A DNA stretch of 64,000 bases, from contig NZ_UTIQ01000241.1 of NCBI RefSeq assembly GCF_900582625.1, positions 372,001 through 436,000 of the forward strand. The letters run 5' to 3'. The notes under the pieces were generated by a model. The model saw nothing but the letters and a program-made list of their open reading frames with translations. It was not told the origin of the DNA and did no database searches. The stretch's first letter is position 1, and each line of letters begins with the position of its first letter. Position numbers and translations under genes: made by a program. Source of the DNA: Pseudomonas viridiflava. GTDB taxonomy: Bacteria; Pseudomonadota; Gammaproteobacteria; Pseudomonadales; Pseudomonadaceae. Shown piece by piece: positions 10,071-19,005 of this stretch.

Positions 10071-10673
10071 TCAGCTCAGGCTGATGTAATGCTCTGGCGG
10101 TTGGTGCAGGGAAATATCGGCGTCGTACAGCAGGTTGACCAGTTCGACCACCATGATCGCCGTCAGCCCCCAGATTTTGTATTCGCCGTAGCGATAGCTG
10201 GGCACGTACCAATCGCGGCCGCGGTAGTCGATACGGTGGGTGACTTCGCGAGGGTCGCTGCGGAAAAACTCCAACGGCACGTTGAACACCGAGGCGATTT
10301 CGCCATCGTTGGCCTGGTACTCGACGAAGTCTGGCACCACGCCCACATACGGCGTGACCTGAATGCCGTGGCGCGAAACCAGGCTACTCAGGGGGCCGAT
10401 AATTTCGACCAGACCCGGCGGCAGGCCGATTTCCTCTTGCGCTTCGCGCAGGGCGGTGGCGACCAAGTCGGCGTCTTCAGGATCACGACGGCCGCCCGGA
10501 AAGGCCACTTCACCGCCGTGGGTCGACAGCCCACTGGCGCGCAGGGTGAGCACCAATTCGGGGGCATCGCTGCGGGTGATCGGCACCAGAACGGCGGCTT
10601 CAGGAAAGCTTCGGTCGGTGCCCAGAACGACTGGCTGGTAGTCGCGAACGCGCTGGAGCAACTCATCGAGCAT
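10071..10673 (-). CDS. CoA pyrophosphatase, Nudix family (NudL-like)
   Basis: Nudix hydrolase predicted to split CoA or its derivatives into 4'-phosphopantetheine and 3',5'-ADP. It shows the NudL-type UPF0035 run SGLSTHGGEVAFPGGRRDP followed by the Nudix box ending LREAQEEIGL (about residues 65-85). I set the start at 10673 (MLDELLQRVRDY, 200 residues), as in the family. A longer open frame to 11018 overlaps the divergent Nudix gene and encodes low-complexity Arg/Cys-rich sequence, so it is unlikely to be translated. Confidence 0.9.
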   Translation of the reverse strand: MLDELLQRVRDYQPVVLGTDRSFPEAAVLVPITRSDAPELVLTLRASGLSTHGGEVAFPGGRRDPEDADLVATALREAQEEIGLPPGLVEIIGPLSSLVSRHGIQVTPYVGVVPDFVEYQANDGEIASVFNVPLEFFRSDPREVTHRIDYRGRDWYVPSYRYGEYKIWGLTAIMVVELVNLLYDADISLHQPPEHYISLS

Positions 10674-10837
10674 GGGGAATTCTCGGTCTTTTGTTCTGCG
10701 GGGCATGATGGCATGAAAGCGCAAAGCTGCCCAAGCCCCGCACCGCCGACTGCTTGGCTTTGGCCGCCATGCCTTGCTCCTGACTGCGGGGCACGCGAAG
10801 ATGCGCCACACAGCCGCAACCACGCCCAGGAGCCGGG

Positions 10838-11407
10838 ATGAAATTTTGCAGCCAGTGCGGCAACAGCGTGTCGCAACGAATTCCAGAAGGTGACGGCCGC
10901 ATGCGTTACGTGTGCGACACCTGCCACACCATCCATTACCAAAACCCGCGCATCGTCGCCGGCTGCGTGCCGGTGTGGGGCAATCAGGTGTTGCTGTGCC
11001 GCCGCGCCATCGAGCCACGCCGAGGCTTCTGGACGCTACCGGCCGGCTTTATGGAAAACAGCGAAACCATGGCCGAAGCCGCCATGCGCGAAACCGAAGA
11101 AGAAGCCTGTGCCCGCGTGCGCGACCTGCAGTTGTATGCGCTGTACGACCTGCCGCACATCAGCCAGGTGTACGTGTTTTTCCGTGCCGAGCTGGCCGAT
11201 CTGGATTTCGCCGTGGGCGAGGAAAGCCTGGAAGTGAAACTGTTCGATGAGGCCGACATCCCTTGGTCCGAGCTGGCTTTCCCGACGGTAGGCCGTACCT
11301 TAGAATGCTTTTTCGCCGACCGGGTCGCCCAACACTTCCCGGTGCGCAATGAGCCGCTAGAAGCTCTGCGCCCACACTTCGTCTCTGGTAAACAGAGCAG
11401 CGTCTGA
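10838..11407 (+). CDS. Nudix hydrolase with N-terminal zinc ribbon
   Basis: A 189-residue protein. The N-terminal zinc ribbon has cysteines in FCSQCG and YVCDTCH (residues 3-30, followed by HYQNPRIVAG), as in NADH pyrophosphatase NudC. The Nudix domain has the box GFMENSETMAEAAMRETEEE (about residues 69-88). It is shorter than NudC and lacks the NudC SQPWPFPxS motif, so the substrate is a nucleoside diphosphate of unknown type, possibly ADP-ribose. It is divergent from the NudL-like gene and is followed 52 bases later by the L,D-transpeptidase gene. Confidence 0.87.
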   Translation: MKFCSQCGNSVSQRIPEGDGRMRYVCDTCHTIHYQNPRIVAGCVPVWGNQVLLCRRAIEPRRGFWTLPAGFMENSETMAEAAMRETEEEACARVRDLQLYALYDLPHISQVYVFFRAELADLDFAVGEESLEVKLFDEADIPWSELAFPTVGRTLECFFADRVAQHFPVRNEPLEALRPHFVSGKQSSV

Positions 11408-11459
11408 CCACACAACACTCGAGCCGCTTCGCGCGGCCCAACACCTGGAAACTGCACCA

Positions 11460-11963
11460 ATGCGCTGGTTGTTAGCTGCCGTCTGCCTGTCGTTTGCGAT
11501 GCTTTCGCACGCTTCCACCACCGTAACCCTGGACGGCAAAACCGTGGACAAGGTGCTGGTGATGAAAGCCGAACACAAACTTGTACTGATGAACCGCGGC
11601 GAAACGCTGAAGAGCTACCGCATCTCGCTGGGTAAAGCGCCCAAAGGTGCGAAGCAACGCGAAGGCGACCACAAAACCCCCGAAGGCTATTACTGGATCG
11701 ACTGGCGCAAGCCCAGCGACAAGTACAACCTCTCCATGCACATTTCCTACCCCAACATCAAAGACCAGGCCAATGCGCGCCAGGCAGGCGTACCGCCAGG
11801 CGGCATGATCATGATTCACGGCACGCCCATCGATGAGGAATTTCCGGAGTGGTATTTCCATACCCTCGACTGGACCGAGGGCTGCATCGCCATGAAGAAC
11901 GATGACATGCGTGAGGTGTGGAATTTGGTGAAGGACGGGACGTTAATCGAGATTCGGCCCTAA
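11460..11963 (+). CDS. L,D-transpeptidase (YkuD) family protein
   Basis: A 167-residue exported protein. Residues 1-19 are a cleavable signal peptide (LLAAVCLSFAMLSHA). The YkuD domain shows RISLGKAPKGAKQREGDHKTPEGYYWI early on and the catalytic region MIHGTP ... DWTEGCIAMKNDDM, with the Cys of TEGCIAM as nucleophile and the upstream HG pair. It resembles YafK-type murein enzymes that form or cut 3-3 peptide or lipoprotein links in the periplasm. The substrate is not determined. It is convergent with the YqfO-like gene, and the two share the terminator at 12071-12096. Confidence 0.88.
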   Translation: MRWLLAAVCLSFAMLSHASTTVTLDGKTVDKVLVMKAEHKLVLMNRGETLKSYRISLGKAPKGAKQREGDHKTPEGYYWIDWRKPSDKYNLSMHISYPNIKDQANARQAGVPPGGMIMIHGTPIDEEFPEWYFHTLDWTEGCIAMKNDDMREVWNLVKDGTLIEIRP

Positions 11964-11980
11964 TTCGCTGTACCGCTCTT

Positions 11981-12049
11981 TGTAGGAGAGGCTTCAGCCT
12001 CGATGCTTTTAAACATCGAAACATCGCGGCTCAAGCCGCTCCCACAGGG
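11981..12049. repeat. REPIN with two different REP arms
   Basis: The left arm (GTAGGAGAGGCTTCAGCCTC) and the right arm (GCGGCTCAAGCCGCTCCCAC) belong to different REP sequence types. The arms face each other around GATGCTTTTAAACATCG. The element lies after the L,D-transpeptidase gene. Confidence 0.75.
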
Positions 12050-12070
12050 TTGTGACAGAGACCGAGAACA

Positions 12071-12096
12071 ACAAAGGCGCCCGAGGGCGCCTTTGT
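12071..12096. terminator. bidirectional terminator
   Basis: Perfect 11-bp stem ACAAAGGCGCC / GGCGCCTTTGT around the loop CGAG, between the convergent L,D-transpeptidase and YqfO-like genes. T-rich flanks are present on both strands. Confidence 0.8.
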
Positions 12097-12101
12097 TGTA
12101 T

Positions 12102-12419
12102 TCAGAAAACCAGGTCCGACAAGCGCCAGACCTCAAACGCCGGCGTCTCGTACGGATGCGCCTGGCGCAGCGCTTTCACTGCGTCGTGTATCAACTCATC
12201 CGCCACTACCAATTCCACCTTCCATTCGGCCACGTGCTCCAGCACGCCGGTCTGTCCGATGAATGCGTTACTGCCGGGCAGCGGGCGGAACTGTCCTTGG
12301 CCCAAGCCCTGCCAGCAGCAACTGTCGTAATTCCCTATGCGTCCTGCACCCGCTCCAAACACAGCATTCTTGACCACGTCCAGATGGCTTTCCGGAACGT
12401 AAAAACACAGCTTGTACAT
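12102..12419 (-). CDS. YqfO/NIF3 C-terminal-domain-like protein
   Basis: A 105-residue protein beginning MYKLCFYVPESHLDVVKNAV. It corresponds to the PII-like insert domain (YqfO-type) found in NIF3 family proteins but here stands alone. Other conserved runs are GAGRIGNYDSCCWQ, GQGQFRPLPGSNAFIG and ALRQAHPYETPAFEVWRL, the last two being family signatures. Function unknown. I set the start at 12419, because the longer frame adds a stretch with no resemblance to the family. Confidence 0.83.
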   Translation of the reverse strand: MYKLCFYVPESHLDVVKNAVFGAGAGRIGNYDSCCWQGLGQGQFRPLPGSNAFIGQTGVLEHVAEWKVELVVADELIHDAVKALRQAHPYETPAFEVWRLSDLVF

Positions 12420-12588
12420 CGAGGTCTCCACGGAGCATTCACATGCTTTACCAATGCAGGAACCTGGCGCCAATTTCTCAGCGCGCAGTGATGGCATATT
12501 GCCTTATTCCCGCGTAAGGGTGCAATTTCACAATGCTTGTTGGAGTGCGCAGAGGCGCCAAGTGTTCAGCTGTTGTGTGTCGACGGGC

Positions 12589-12894
12589 TTATGTACCCGA
12601 CCAGAAGCGCCGCCATTTCGCTCGCCACGACGGTGCCGGTGGCGCATGGCTGCCATCGCAAAAGGGCAATTGCCGGGAACGCCCGCAGCGGCAAAGCAGC
12701 AAGCGTTGCTCACGCTTGGCAGCGAAGACCAGCGCGTGCTCGCACGTCGAGGAGCAGTCAGGGAGCTGGGCTGATTGGCCACAGGTGCACAACCGCAAGG
12801 TGGCGCCGGCCTGAAGCAGGCGCACCTCGGGAAGTGACGGGGAATTTTCGTTAATGCCAGGAGCAGGATTGCCCTGCTCCCGTTGTTCGCTCAC
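12589..12894 (-). CDS. CDGSH iron-sulfur domain protein, two motifs
   Basis: A 101-residue cytosolic protein with two zinc-finger-like CDGSH motifs. The second (CRCGRSRQLPFCDGSH, about residues 68-83) is canonical and should bind a 2Fe-2S cluster with three Cys and one His. The first (CTCGQSAQLPDCSSTC, about 36-51) keeps the three Cys positions but has Ser-Ser-Thr-Cys in place of Asp-Gly-Ser-His, so its fourth ligand would be Cys. A Trp/Arg-rich tail follows (WRAKWRRFWSGT). Redox or cluster-transfer roles are known for the family; the role here is open. It lies immediately downstream of purL, from which it is separated by 13 bases, in the same direction, so it may be co-transcribed. Confidence 0.82.
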   Translation of the reverse strand: MSEQREQGNPAPGINENSPSLPEVRLLQAGATLRLCTCGQSAQLPDCSSTCEHALVFAAKREQRLLLCRCGRSRQLPFCDGSHAPPAPSWRAKWRRFWSGT

Positions 12895-12907
12895 GGCGGT
12901 GAACCTA

Positions 12908-15900
12908 TCAGTTCACCCAGACGCGGGCGTTGCGGAACATGCGCATCCAGGCGCCGTCTTCGTCCCACTCTTCCGGCTTCCACGAGTTCTGCACCGCACG
13001 GAACACGCGTTCCGGGTGCGGCATCATGATGGTCACGCGGCCGTCGCGGCTGGTGAGGCCGGTGATGCCACGCGGCGAACCGTTGGGGTTGGCCGGGTAG
13101 TTTTCGGTGACCTTGCCGTGGTTGTCGATAAAGCGCAGCGACACGCAGCCCGACAGATCCGCTTCCAGCAACGCCTCTTCGCTTTCGAATTCGGCATGGC
13201 CTTCACCGTGGGCGATGGCGATTGGCATACGAGAGCCGGCCATGTCACGCAGGAAGATGGAGGCCGAATCCTGCACCTGCACCATCGCCACACGCGCTTC
13301 GAATTGCTCCGAGCGGTTGCGCACGAAGTGCGGCCAGAATTCGCTGCCCGGCACCAGCTCGCGCAGGTTGGACATCATCTGGCAACCGTTGCACACGCCG
13401 AGGGTGAAGCTGTCTTTGCGCTCGAAGAAGGCGCTGAAGGCATCACGGGCGCGGTTGTTGAACAGCACCGATTTGGCCCAGCCTTCGCCAGCACCCAGCA
13501 CGTCGCCGTAAGAGAAACCGCCGCAGGCCACCAGGCCTTTGAACTCTTCCAGGCTAACGCGACCGGCAAGAATGTCGCTCATGTGCACGTCAATCGCGTT
13601 GAAGCCGGCGCGGTCGAAGGCAGCGGCCATTTCAACCTGACCATTAACGCCCTGCTCGCGCAGCACCGCCACTTGCGGACGCACATTCTTCTTGATGTAC
13701 GGCGCGGCGATGTCCTGGTTCACGTCGAAGCCCAGCTTCACGCTCAGGCCTGGGTTGGCTTCGTCCAGCAGCACGTCGTATTCCTGCTCGGCGCATTCGA
13801 CGTTGTCGCGCAGACGCTGCACCTGATAGCTGGTCGCTGCCCACTCACGCTGCAACATGCGGCGCTCGCCGGTGAACACCGACTCACCGTTAAAGCTGAT
13901 GTTCACTTCGGCATTGTTCAACGGCTGACCGACCACGGCCACGCAGTCGCCCAAACCGGCAGCGCTGAATTGCGCCAGCACTTCCGGGGTGGCGTCCTGG
14001 CGAACCTGAATCACCGCACCCAGTTCTTCGTTGAACAGTACAGCGGCGAGTTCTTCGCGGTTGTGCGCCACGGTGTCGAGCACGATGTTCAGGCCGCAGT
14101 GCCCGGCGAAGGCCATTTCCAGCACGCTCACCAACAGACCACCGTCGGAACGGTCGTGGTAGGCAAGCAAGCTGCCGTCGGCGTTGAGGCCCTGGATCAC
14201 GGCGAAGAAGGCTTTGAGGTCTTCGGCGTCATCGACGTCCGGCGCCTGGCGCGCCAACTGGCCGTAGACCTGGGCAAGAATCGAGGCGCCCATGCGGTTC
14301 TGGCCGCGACCGAGGTCGATCAGAATCAGGTCGGTTTCGCCCTTGTCCATGCGCAGCTGCGGGGTCAGGGTTTTGCGAATATCCAGCACCGGCGCGAAGC
14401 CCGACACGATCAGCGACAGCGGCGAGGTCACGCTCTTGTCGGCGCCCTCTTCGCTCCAGCGGGTTTTCATCGACATCGAGTCTTTGCCCACCGGAATGGT
14501 GATACCCAACTCCGGGCACAGCTCCATGCCGACCGCTTTTACGGTGTCGTACAGACGGGCGTCTTCGCCCGGGTGGCCGGCAGCGGACATCCAGTTGGCC
14601 GACAGTTTGATGTCGGACAGCTTGCCGATGCGCGCGGCCGCCAGGTTGGTCAGGGTTTCACCAATAGCCATGCGGCCCGAGGCCGGCGCGTTGAGCAGGG
14701 CCAGCGGCGTGCGCTCGCCCATTGCCATGGCTTCACCGCTGTAAACGTCGAAGCTAGTGGCGGTAACGGCGCAGTCGGCCACCGGCACTTGCCACGGGCC
14801 GACCATCTGGTCGCGGGCAACCAGACCGGTAATGGTGCGGTCGCCGATGGTGATCAGGAAGCTTTTGCTGGCAACGGCCGGGTGATGCAGCACGCGCTCC
14901 ACGGCTTCGCTGAGCTCGAGGCTGGCGGCGTTGAAATCGTCGCCCAGCTCGGCTTCACGGGTGGCCGAACGGTGCATACGCGGGGCTTTGCCCAGCAGCA
15001 CTTCGAGTGGCATGTCGACGGCGTTGTTGCCGAAGTGGCTGTCGGCAACGGTCAGTTGCGGTTCGGCCAGGGCCTCGCCGACTACGGCAAACGGGCAGCG
15101 CTCGCGCTCGCAGATGGCTTTGAAAGTTTCAAAGTCGGCGGCGTCAACGGCCAGCACGTAGCGTTCTTGCGATTCGTTGCACCAGATCTCGTGCGGGGCC
15201 ATGCCCGGCTCGTCGTTCGGTACGGCGCGCAATTCGAATCGACCACCACGGCCGCCATCGTTCACCAGCTCGGGGAAGGCGTTGGACAAACCGCCCGCGC
15301 CCACGTCGTGAATAAAGCTGATGGGGTTCTTGTCGCCCAACTGCCAGCAGCGGTCGATCACTTCCTGGCAACGGCGCTCCATTTCCGGGTTTTCCCGTTG
15401 CACGGAGGCGAAATCGAGGTCAGCCGAGCTGGCGCCAGTGGCCATCGACGAAGCGGCGCCGCCGCCCAGACCGATCAGCATGGCGGGGCCGCCGAGCACG
15501 ATCAGTTTCGAGCCAACGGTAATTTCCGCTTTCTGCACGTGTTCAGCACGGATGTTGCCCATGCCGCCGGCGAGCATGATCGGCTTGTGGTAGCCGCGCA
15601 CTTCTTCGCCGCGTGGCGTGGTGATGCTTTGTTCGAAGGTACGGAAATAACCGGTGAGTGCCGGACGACCGAATTCGTTGTTGAATGCAGCGCCGCCCAG
15701 CGGGCCTTCGATCATGATGTCCAGCGCGGTAACGATGCGCTCAGGCTTGCCGTATGGGGTTTCCCACGGCTGCTCGAAACCTGGAATTTGCAGGTTGGAC
15801 ACGGTGAAACCGGTGAGGCCCGCTTTCGGTTTGGCGCCACGGCCGGTGGCGCCTTCGTCGCGAATTTCACCGCCCGAGCCGGTAGAGGCACCCGGGAACG

Positions 15901-16804
15901 GCGCGATGGCGGTCGGGTGGTTGTGGGTTTCCACCTTCATCAGAATATGCACCGGCTCCTGCACCGCGCCGTATTGGCGGGTTTCAGGATTCGGGAAGAA
16001 ACGCCCGGCTACCGAGCCTTCGATAACGGCGGCGTTGTCTTTATAAGCAGAAAGAACGCCTTCGCCGTGCATCTGGAAGGTGTTTTTGATCATGCCGAAC
16101 AGGCTTTTCTCTTGGCTTTCGCCGTCGATATCCCAACTGGCGTTGAAGATTTTGTGACGGCAATGTTCGGAGTTGGCCTGGGCAAACATCATCAGTTCGA
16201 TGTCGTGCGGGTTGCGACCCAGCTTTACAAACGCGTCGACTAGATAATCGATTTCGTCGTCGGCCAGGGCCAAACCGAGGTCACTGTTGGCTTTTTCCAG
16301 CGCGGCGCGGCCACCGTTCAAGATGTCGACGGCGGTGAGCGGCTTGGGCTCGGCGTGGTTGAACAGACCGGCGGCCTGTTCCAGATCGCCGAGTACCAGT
16401 TGGGTCATGCGGTCGTGCAAGGAAGCGGCGATCAGCTCGGCCTCGGCGTCGCTGAATTCGCCGGCTACGTAGTAGGCGATGCCGCGTTCCAGGCGCTGGA
16501 TTTTCGCCAGGCCGCAGTTGCGTGCAATGTCGCTGGCTTTACTGGACCACGGGGAAATGGTGCCGAAACGCGGCAGCACCAGGAACAGACGACCGCTTGG
16601 CTCTTGCACCGGCACACTGGGGCCGTACTTGAGCAAGCGGGCGAGCACTTTCTCTTCGTCGCCGGTCAGCAGACCGGTCACCTCGGCAAAGTGGGCAAAC
16701 TCGGCGTACACCGCAGCAACGGCGGGGACTTTGGCAGTCAGCTGGTCGAGTAACTTGCCGTGGCGGAAGGCAGAAAGGGCTGGAGCGCCGCGCAGGATCA
16801 ACAT
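12908..16804 (-). CDS. purL: phosphoribosylformylglycinamidine synthase (FGAM synthase)
   Basis: Large single-chain enzyme converting FGAR, glutamine and ATP to FGAM, the fourth purine step. The 1298 residues match the proteobacterial form. Seen in order: N-terminal PurS-like part, the linker with NSEHCRHKIFNASW (about 205-218), two AIRS-like synthase halves (for example VETHNHPTAIAPFPGASTG, RDEGATGRGAKPKAGLTGF, KDSMSMKTRW, YHDRSDGGLLVSVLEMAFAG), and a C-terminal class I glutamine amidotransferase domain with GVCNGCQMM (nucleophile Cys, about residue 1136) and AHGEGHAEF. It is transcribed divergently from mltF. A TAGAAT -10-like element lies about 45 bases upstream of the start. Confidence 0.98.
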   Translation of the reverse strand: MLILRGAPALSAFRHGKLLDQLTAKVPAVAAVYAEFAHFAEVTGLLTGDEEKVLARLLKYGPSVPVQEPSGRLFLVLPRFGTISPWSSKASDIARNCGLAKIQRLERGIAYYVAGEFSDAEAELIAASLHDRMTQLVLGDLEQAAGLFNHAEPKPLTAVDILNGGRAALEKANSDLGLALADDEIDYLVDAFVKLGRNPHDIELMMFAQANSEHCRHKIFNASWDIDGESQEKSLFGMIKNTFQMHGEGVLSAYKDNAAVIEGSVAGRFFPNPETRQYGAVQEPVHILMKVETHNHPTAIAPFPGASTGSGGEIRDEGATGRGAKPKAGLTGFTVSNLQIPGFEQPWETPYGKPERIVTALDIMIEGPLGGAAFNNEFGRPALTGYFRTFEQSITTPRGEEVRGYHKPIMLAGGMGNIRAEHVQKAEITVGSKLIVLGGPAMLIGLGGGAASSMATGASSADLDFASVQRENPEMERRCQEVIDRCWQLGDKNPISFIHDVGAGGLSNAFPELVNDGGRGGRFELRAVPNDEPGMAPHEIWCNESQERYVLAVDAADFETFKAICERERCPFAVVGEALAEPQLTVADSHFGNNAVDMPLEVLLGKAPRMHRSATREAELGDDFNAASLELSEAVERVLHHPAVASKSFLITIGDRTITGLVARDQMVGPWQVPVADCAVTATSFDVYSGEAMAMGERTPLALLNAPASGRMAIGETLTNLAAARIGKLSDIKLSANWMSAAGHPGEDARLYDTVKAVGMELCPELGITIPVGKDSMSMKTRWSEEGADKSVTSPLSLIVSGFAPVLDIRKTLTPQLRMDKGETDLILIDLGRGQNRMGASILAQVYGQLARQAPDVDDAEDLKAFFAVIQGLNADGSLLAYHDRSDGGLLVSVLEMAFAGHCGLNIVLDTVAHNREELAAVLFNEELGAVIQVRQDATPEVLAQFSAAGLGDCVAVVGQPLNNAEVNISFNGESVFTGERRMLQREWAATSYQVQRLRDNVECAEQEYDVLLDEANPGLSVKLGFDVNQDIAAPYIKKNVRPQVAVLREQGVNGQVEMAAAFDRAGFNAIDVHMSDILAGRVSLEEFKGLVACGGFSYGDVLGAGEGWAKSVLFNNRARDAFSAFFERKDSFTLGVCNGCQMMSNLRELVPGSEFWPHFVRNRSEQFEARVAMVQVQDSASIFLRDMAGSRMPIAIAHGEGHAEFESEEALLEADLSGCVSLRFIDNHGKVTENYPANPNGSPRGITGLTSRDGRVTIMMPHPERVFRAVQNSWKPEEWDEDGAWMRMFRNARVWVN

Positions 16805-16970
16805 CTCGGGGAAAGCCTCGGGAAGGGGGATGCTTTGAGGCCGTGCATTCTAACGCAAACCTCCCGCCAAGGCACTCGCGACGGGGACCCAGTCGACAGT
16901 TTTGCGCTAGCAGAAGAGCGGCCCGGCTGTCGAGATATGGCGACTTCAGCGCTTTGCGTATACTCCGCCG

Positions 16971-18437
16971 ATGCCTGCACACACCTCGCTGCACAAACGC
17001 CCCCAGAAATGGTTGGCGGCAGCCACACTCCTGCTGTTGCTCTGCGGCTGCAGTGAGCCTCAGCCGACAGCCCTCGAGCGCATCCAAAAGGATGGCGTGC
17101 TGCGTGTGCTCACCCGTAACAGCCCCGCGACTTACTTTCAGGACCGCAACGGTGAGACCGGTTTCGAGTACGAGCTGGTCAAGCGTTTCGCCGACGATCT
17201 GGGCGTTGAACTGAAGATCGAGACCGCCGACAACCTCGATGAAATCTTCACCCGCCTCAACCAGGAAAACGGTCCGGCGTTGGCTGCGGCCGGTTTGGTC
17301 AGCAGCAAGGGGCGGATGAATCAGGCGCGCTTTTCTCAGTCGTACCTCGAAGTCACCCCGCAGATCATCTACCGCAACGGCGAGAACCGCCCGACTCGAC
17401 CGGAAGATTTGCTCAACAAACGCATCATGGTGCTTAAAGGCAGCAGCCACGCTGAACAGCTCGCCACCCTTAAAGGCCAATACCCCGAACTGAACTACGA
17501 AGAGTCGGACGCCGTGGAAATCGTCGACCTGCTGCGCATGGTCGACGAAGGCCAAATCGACCTGACGCTGGTGGACTCCAACGAGCTGGCGATGAACCAG
17601 GTTTACTTCCCCAACGTGCGCGTGGCCTTCGACTTCGGCGATGCCAACATCCTGGGCTGGGCGCTGCCGCCGGGCACCGACGACAGCCTGCTCAAGGAAG
17701 TGAATGCCTTTCTTGAACGGGTGAAAATCAACGGCGTGCTGCAGCGTTTGAAAGACCGTTATTACGGCCATGTGGATGTGCTGGGCTACGTCGGCGCTTA
17801 CACCTTCGCCAAACACTTGCAACAACGGTTGCCGCGTTACGAGCAGCACTTTCGCCAGAACGGCAAAACCTATGAGTTGGACTGGCGTTTGCTTGCGGCC
17901 ATCGGTTATCAGGAATCGTTGTGGCAACCCAACGCGACCTCGAAAACCGGCGTGCGCGGTCTGATGATGCTGACGCAAAACACCGCCGAGGCCATGGGTG
18001 TGTCCAACCGCCTGGACCCAAAACAGAGCATCAACGGCGGCAGCAAATATTTCGCCTCGATTCTGGAAAACCTCGCCCCCGAACTGACCGAGCCGGACCG
18101 CACCTGGTTTGCCCTGGCTGCCTACAACATCGGCATCGCTCACCTTGGCGACGCGCGCAAGCTGGCCGAAGCCGAAGGGCTGGACCCGAATAAGTGGCTG
18201 AACGTGAAATCCATGCTGCCGCGTTTGTCGCAAAAGCAGTGGTACAGCAAAACCAAATACGGCTATGCCCGAGGCGGCGAAACGGTGCACTTCGTGCAGA
18301 ACATTCGCCGCTACTACGACATCCTCACCTGGGTGACGCAACCGCAACTGGAAGGCGGGCAGATGGCCGAAGGCAATCTGCATATTCCCAGTATTGAAAA
18401 GCCCAAGCAGGACGGTAACGGGCCGGCGGCGCTATAA
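16971..18437 (+). CDS. mltF: membrane-bound lytic murein transglycosylase F
   Basis: A 488-residue enzyme that cleaves the MurNAc-GlcNAc bond with formation of 1,6-anhydroMurNAc at the outer membrane. The N-terminal signal ends in a lipobox-like LLLLCGCSE (about 19-27). A solute-binding-protein domain follows (about 38-265, VLRVLTRNSPATYF). The SLT domain (about 285-420) has LLAAIGYQESLWQPNATS with the catalytic Glu in YQES, then GVRGLMMLTQNTA and WFALAAYNIGIAHLGDAR. It is divergent from purL. A TATACT element at 16959-16964 lies very close to the ATG. Confidence 0.95.
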   Translation: MPAHTSLHKRPQKWLAAATLLLLLCGCSEPQPTALERIQKDGVLRVLTRNSPATYFQDRNGETGFEYELVKRFADDLGVELKIETADNLDEIFTRLNQENGPALAAAGLVSSKGRMNQARFSQSYLEVTPQIIYRNGENRPTRPEDLLNKRIMVLKGSSHAEQLATLKGQYPELNYEESDAVEIVDLLRMVDEGQIDLTLVDSNELAMNQVYFPNVRVAFDFGDANILGWALPPGTDDSLLKEVNAFLERVKINGVLQRLKDRYYGHVDVLGYVGAYTFAKHLQQRLPRYEQHFRQNGKTYELDWRLLAAIGYQESLWQPNATSKTGVRGLMMLTQNTAEAMGVSNRLDPKQSINGGSKYFASILENLAPELTEPDRTWFALAAYNIGIAHLGDARKLAEAEGLDPNKWLNVKSMLPRLSQKQWYSKTKYGYARGGETVHFVQNIRRYYDILTWVTQPQLEGGQMAEGNLHIPSIEKPKQDGNGPAAL

Positions 18438-18503
18438 ACATTGTGCTTTGGGAATGCCATCATCCTCGCGAACGCGGGGATGACGGATGATTGTTCTAAA
18501 GGG

Positions 18504-18989
18504 TTATTCGGCCTTCGCCCGCCGCCGTTTGAAAAACTCACTCAACACCGCGCTGCACTCCTCTGCCAACACCCCGCCCTCCACCATCACCCGATGGTTA
18601 AGAAAGATCTGGTCGAAGAACGTGCCCCGGCTCTGCACGGCACCGGCTTTCGGCTCGGTGGCGCCGAACACCACGCGGTGGATGCGCGCATGCACCAGCA
18701 ACCCGGCGCACATGCTGCACGGTTCCAGCGTGACGTACAGCGTGCTGCCCGGCAGCCGGTAGTTTTCCACGGCAGCAGACGCCGCGCGGATGGCGACCAT
18801 CTCGGCATGGGCGCTGGGATCAAAGGTGGTGATCGGGCAGTTGAAGCCGCGCCCGATCACTTCACCGTCCTGCACCAGCACCGCGCCCACCGGCACCTCG
18901 CCAAGGCCGGCGCCCTGCGCGGCGAGCGCCAGGGCCTCGCGCATAAAGTGCGCGTCCTGGCTGCGGTCGATGTTTTGCACTTTTCTCAT
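18504..18989 (-). CDS. tadA: tRNA-specific adenosine deaminase
   Basis: Deaminates A34 to inosine in tRNA-Arg(ACG), allowing the anticodon to wobble. The 161 residues contain the cytidine/deoxycytidylate deaminase zinc site: HAE at residues 61-63 and PCSMC at 90-94 (ligands H61, C91, C94; proton shuttle E63). The N-terminal DAHFMREALALAAQGAGLGEVPVGAVLV and C-terminal FFKRRRA fit TadA. It is convergent with mltF. The multicopper oxidase gene ends 16 bases upstream in the same direction, so the two may be co-transcribed. Confidence 0.95.
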   Translation of the reverse strand: MRKVQNIDRSQDAHFMREALALAAQGAGLGEVPVGAVLVQDGEVIGRGFNCPITTFDPSAHAEMVAIRAASAAVENYRLPGSTLYVTLEPCSMCAGLLVHARIHRVVFGATEPKAGAVQSRGTFFDQIFLNHRVMVEGGVLAEECSAVLSEFFKRRRAKAE

Positions 18990-19005
18990 GCCGTACCTGA
19001 TCCGG

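Noticed and set aside
10674..11018. N-terminal extension of the NudL-like gene
   Set aside because: The extra 115 residues are Arg/Cys/Ala-rich, overlap the start of the divergent Nudix gene and have no counterpart in the family as I know it.
12854..16243. 1129-residue open frame on the plus strand opposite purL
   Set aside because: It is a mirror of the purL codons. The translation is His/Val/Gly-rich with no domain, and purL is certain. Long antisense frames are expected in GC-rich Pseudomonas genes.
16852..16862. PurR-like half site ACGCAAAC upstream of purL
   Set aside because: Only one half of the E. coli-type palindrome is present, and I do not know of an E. coli-type PurR regulon in Pseudomonas.
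16539..18383. 614-residue open frame opposite mltF and the purL start
   Set aside because: It spans two divergent genes and their promoter region; no recognisable protein.
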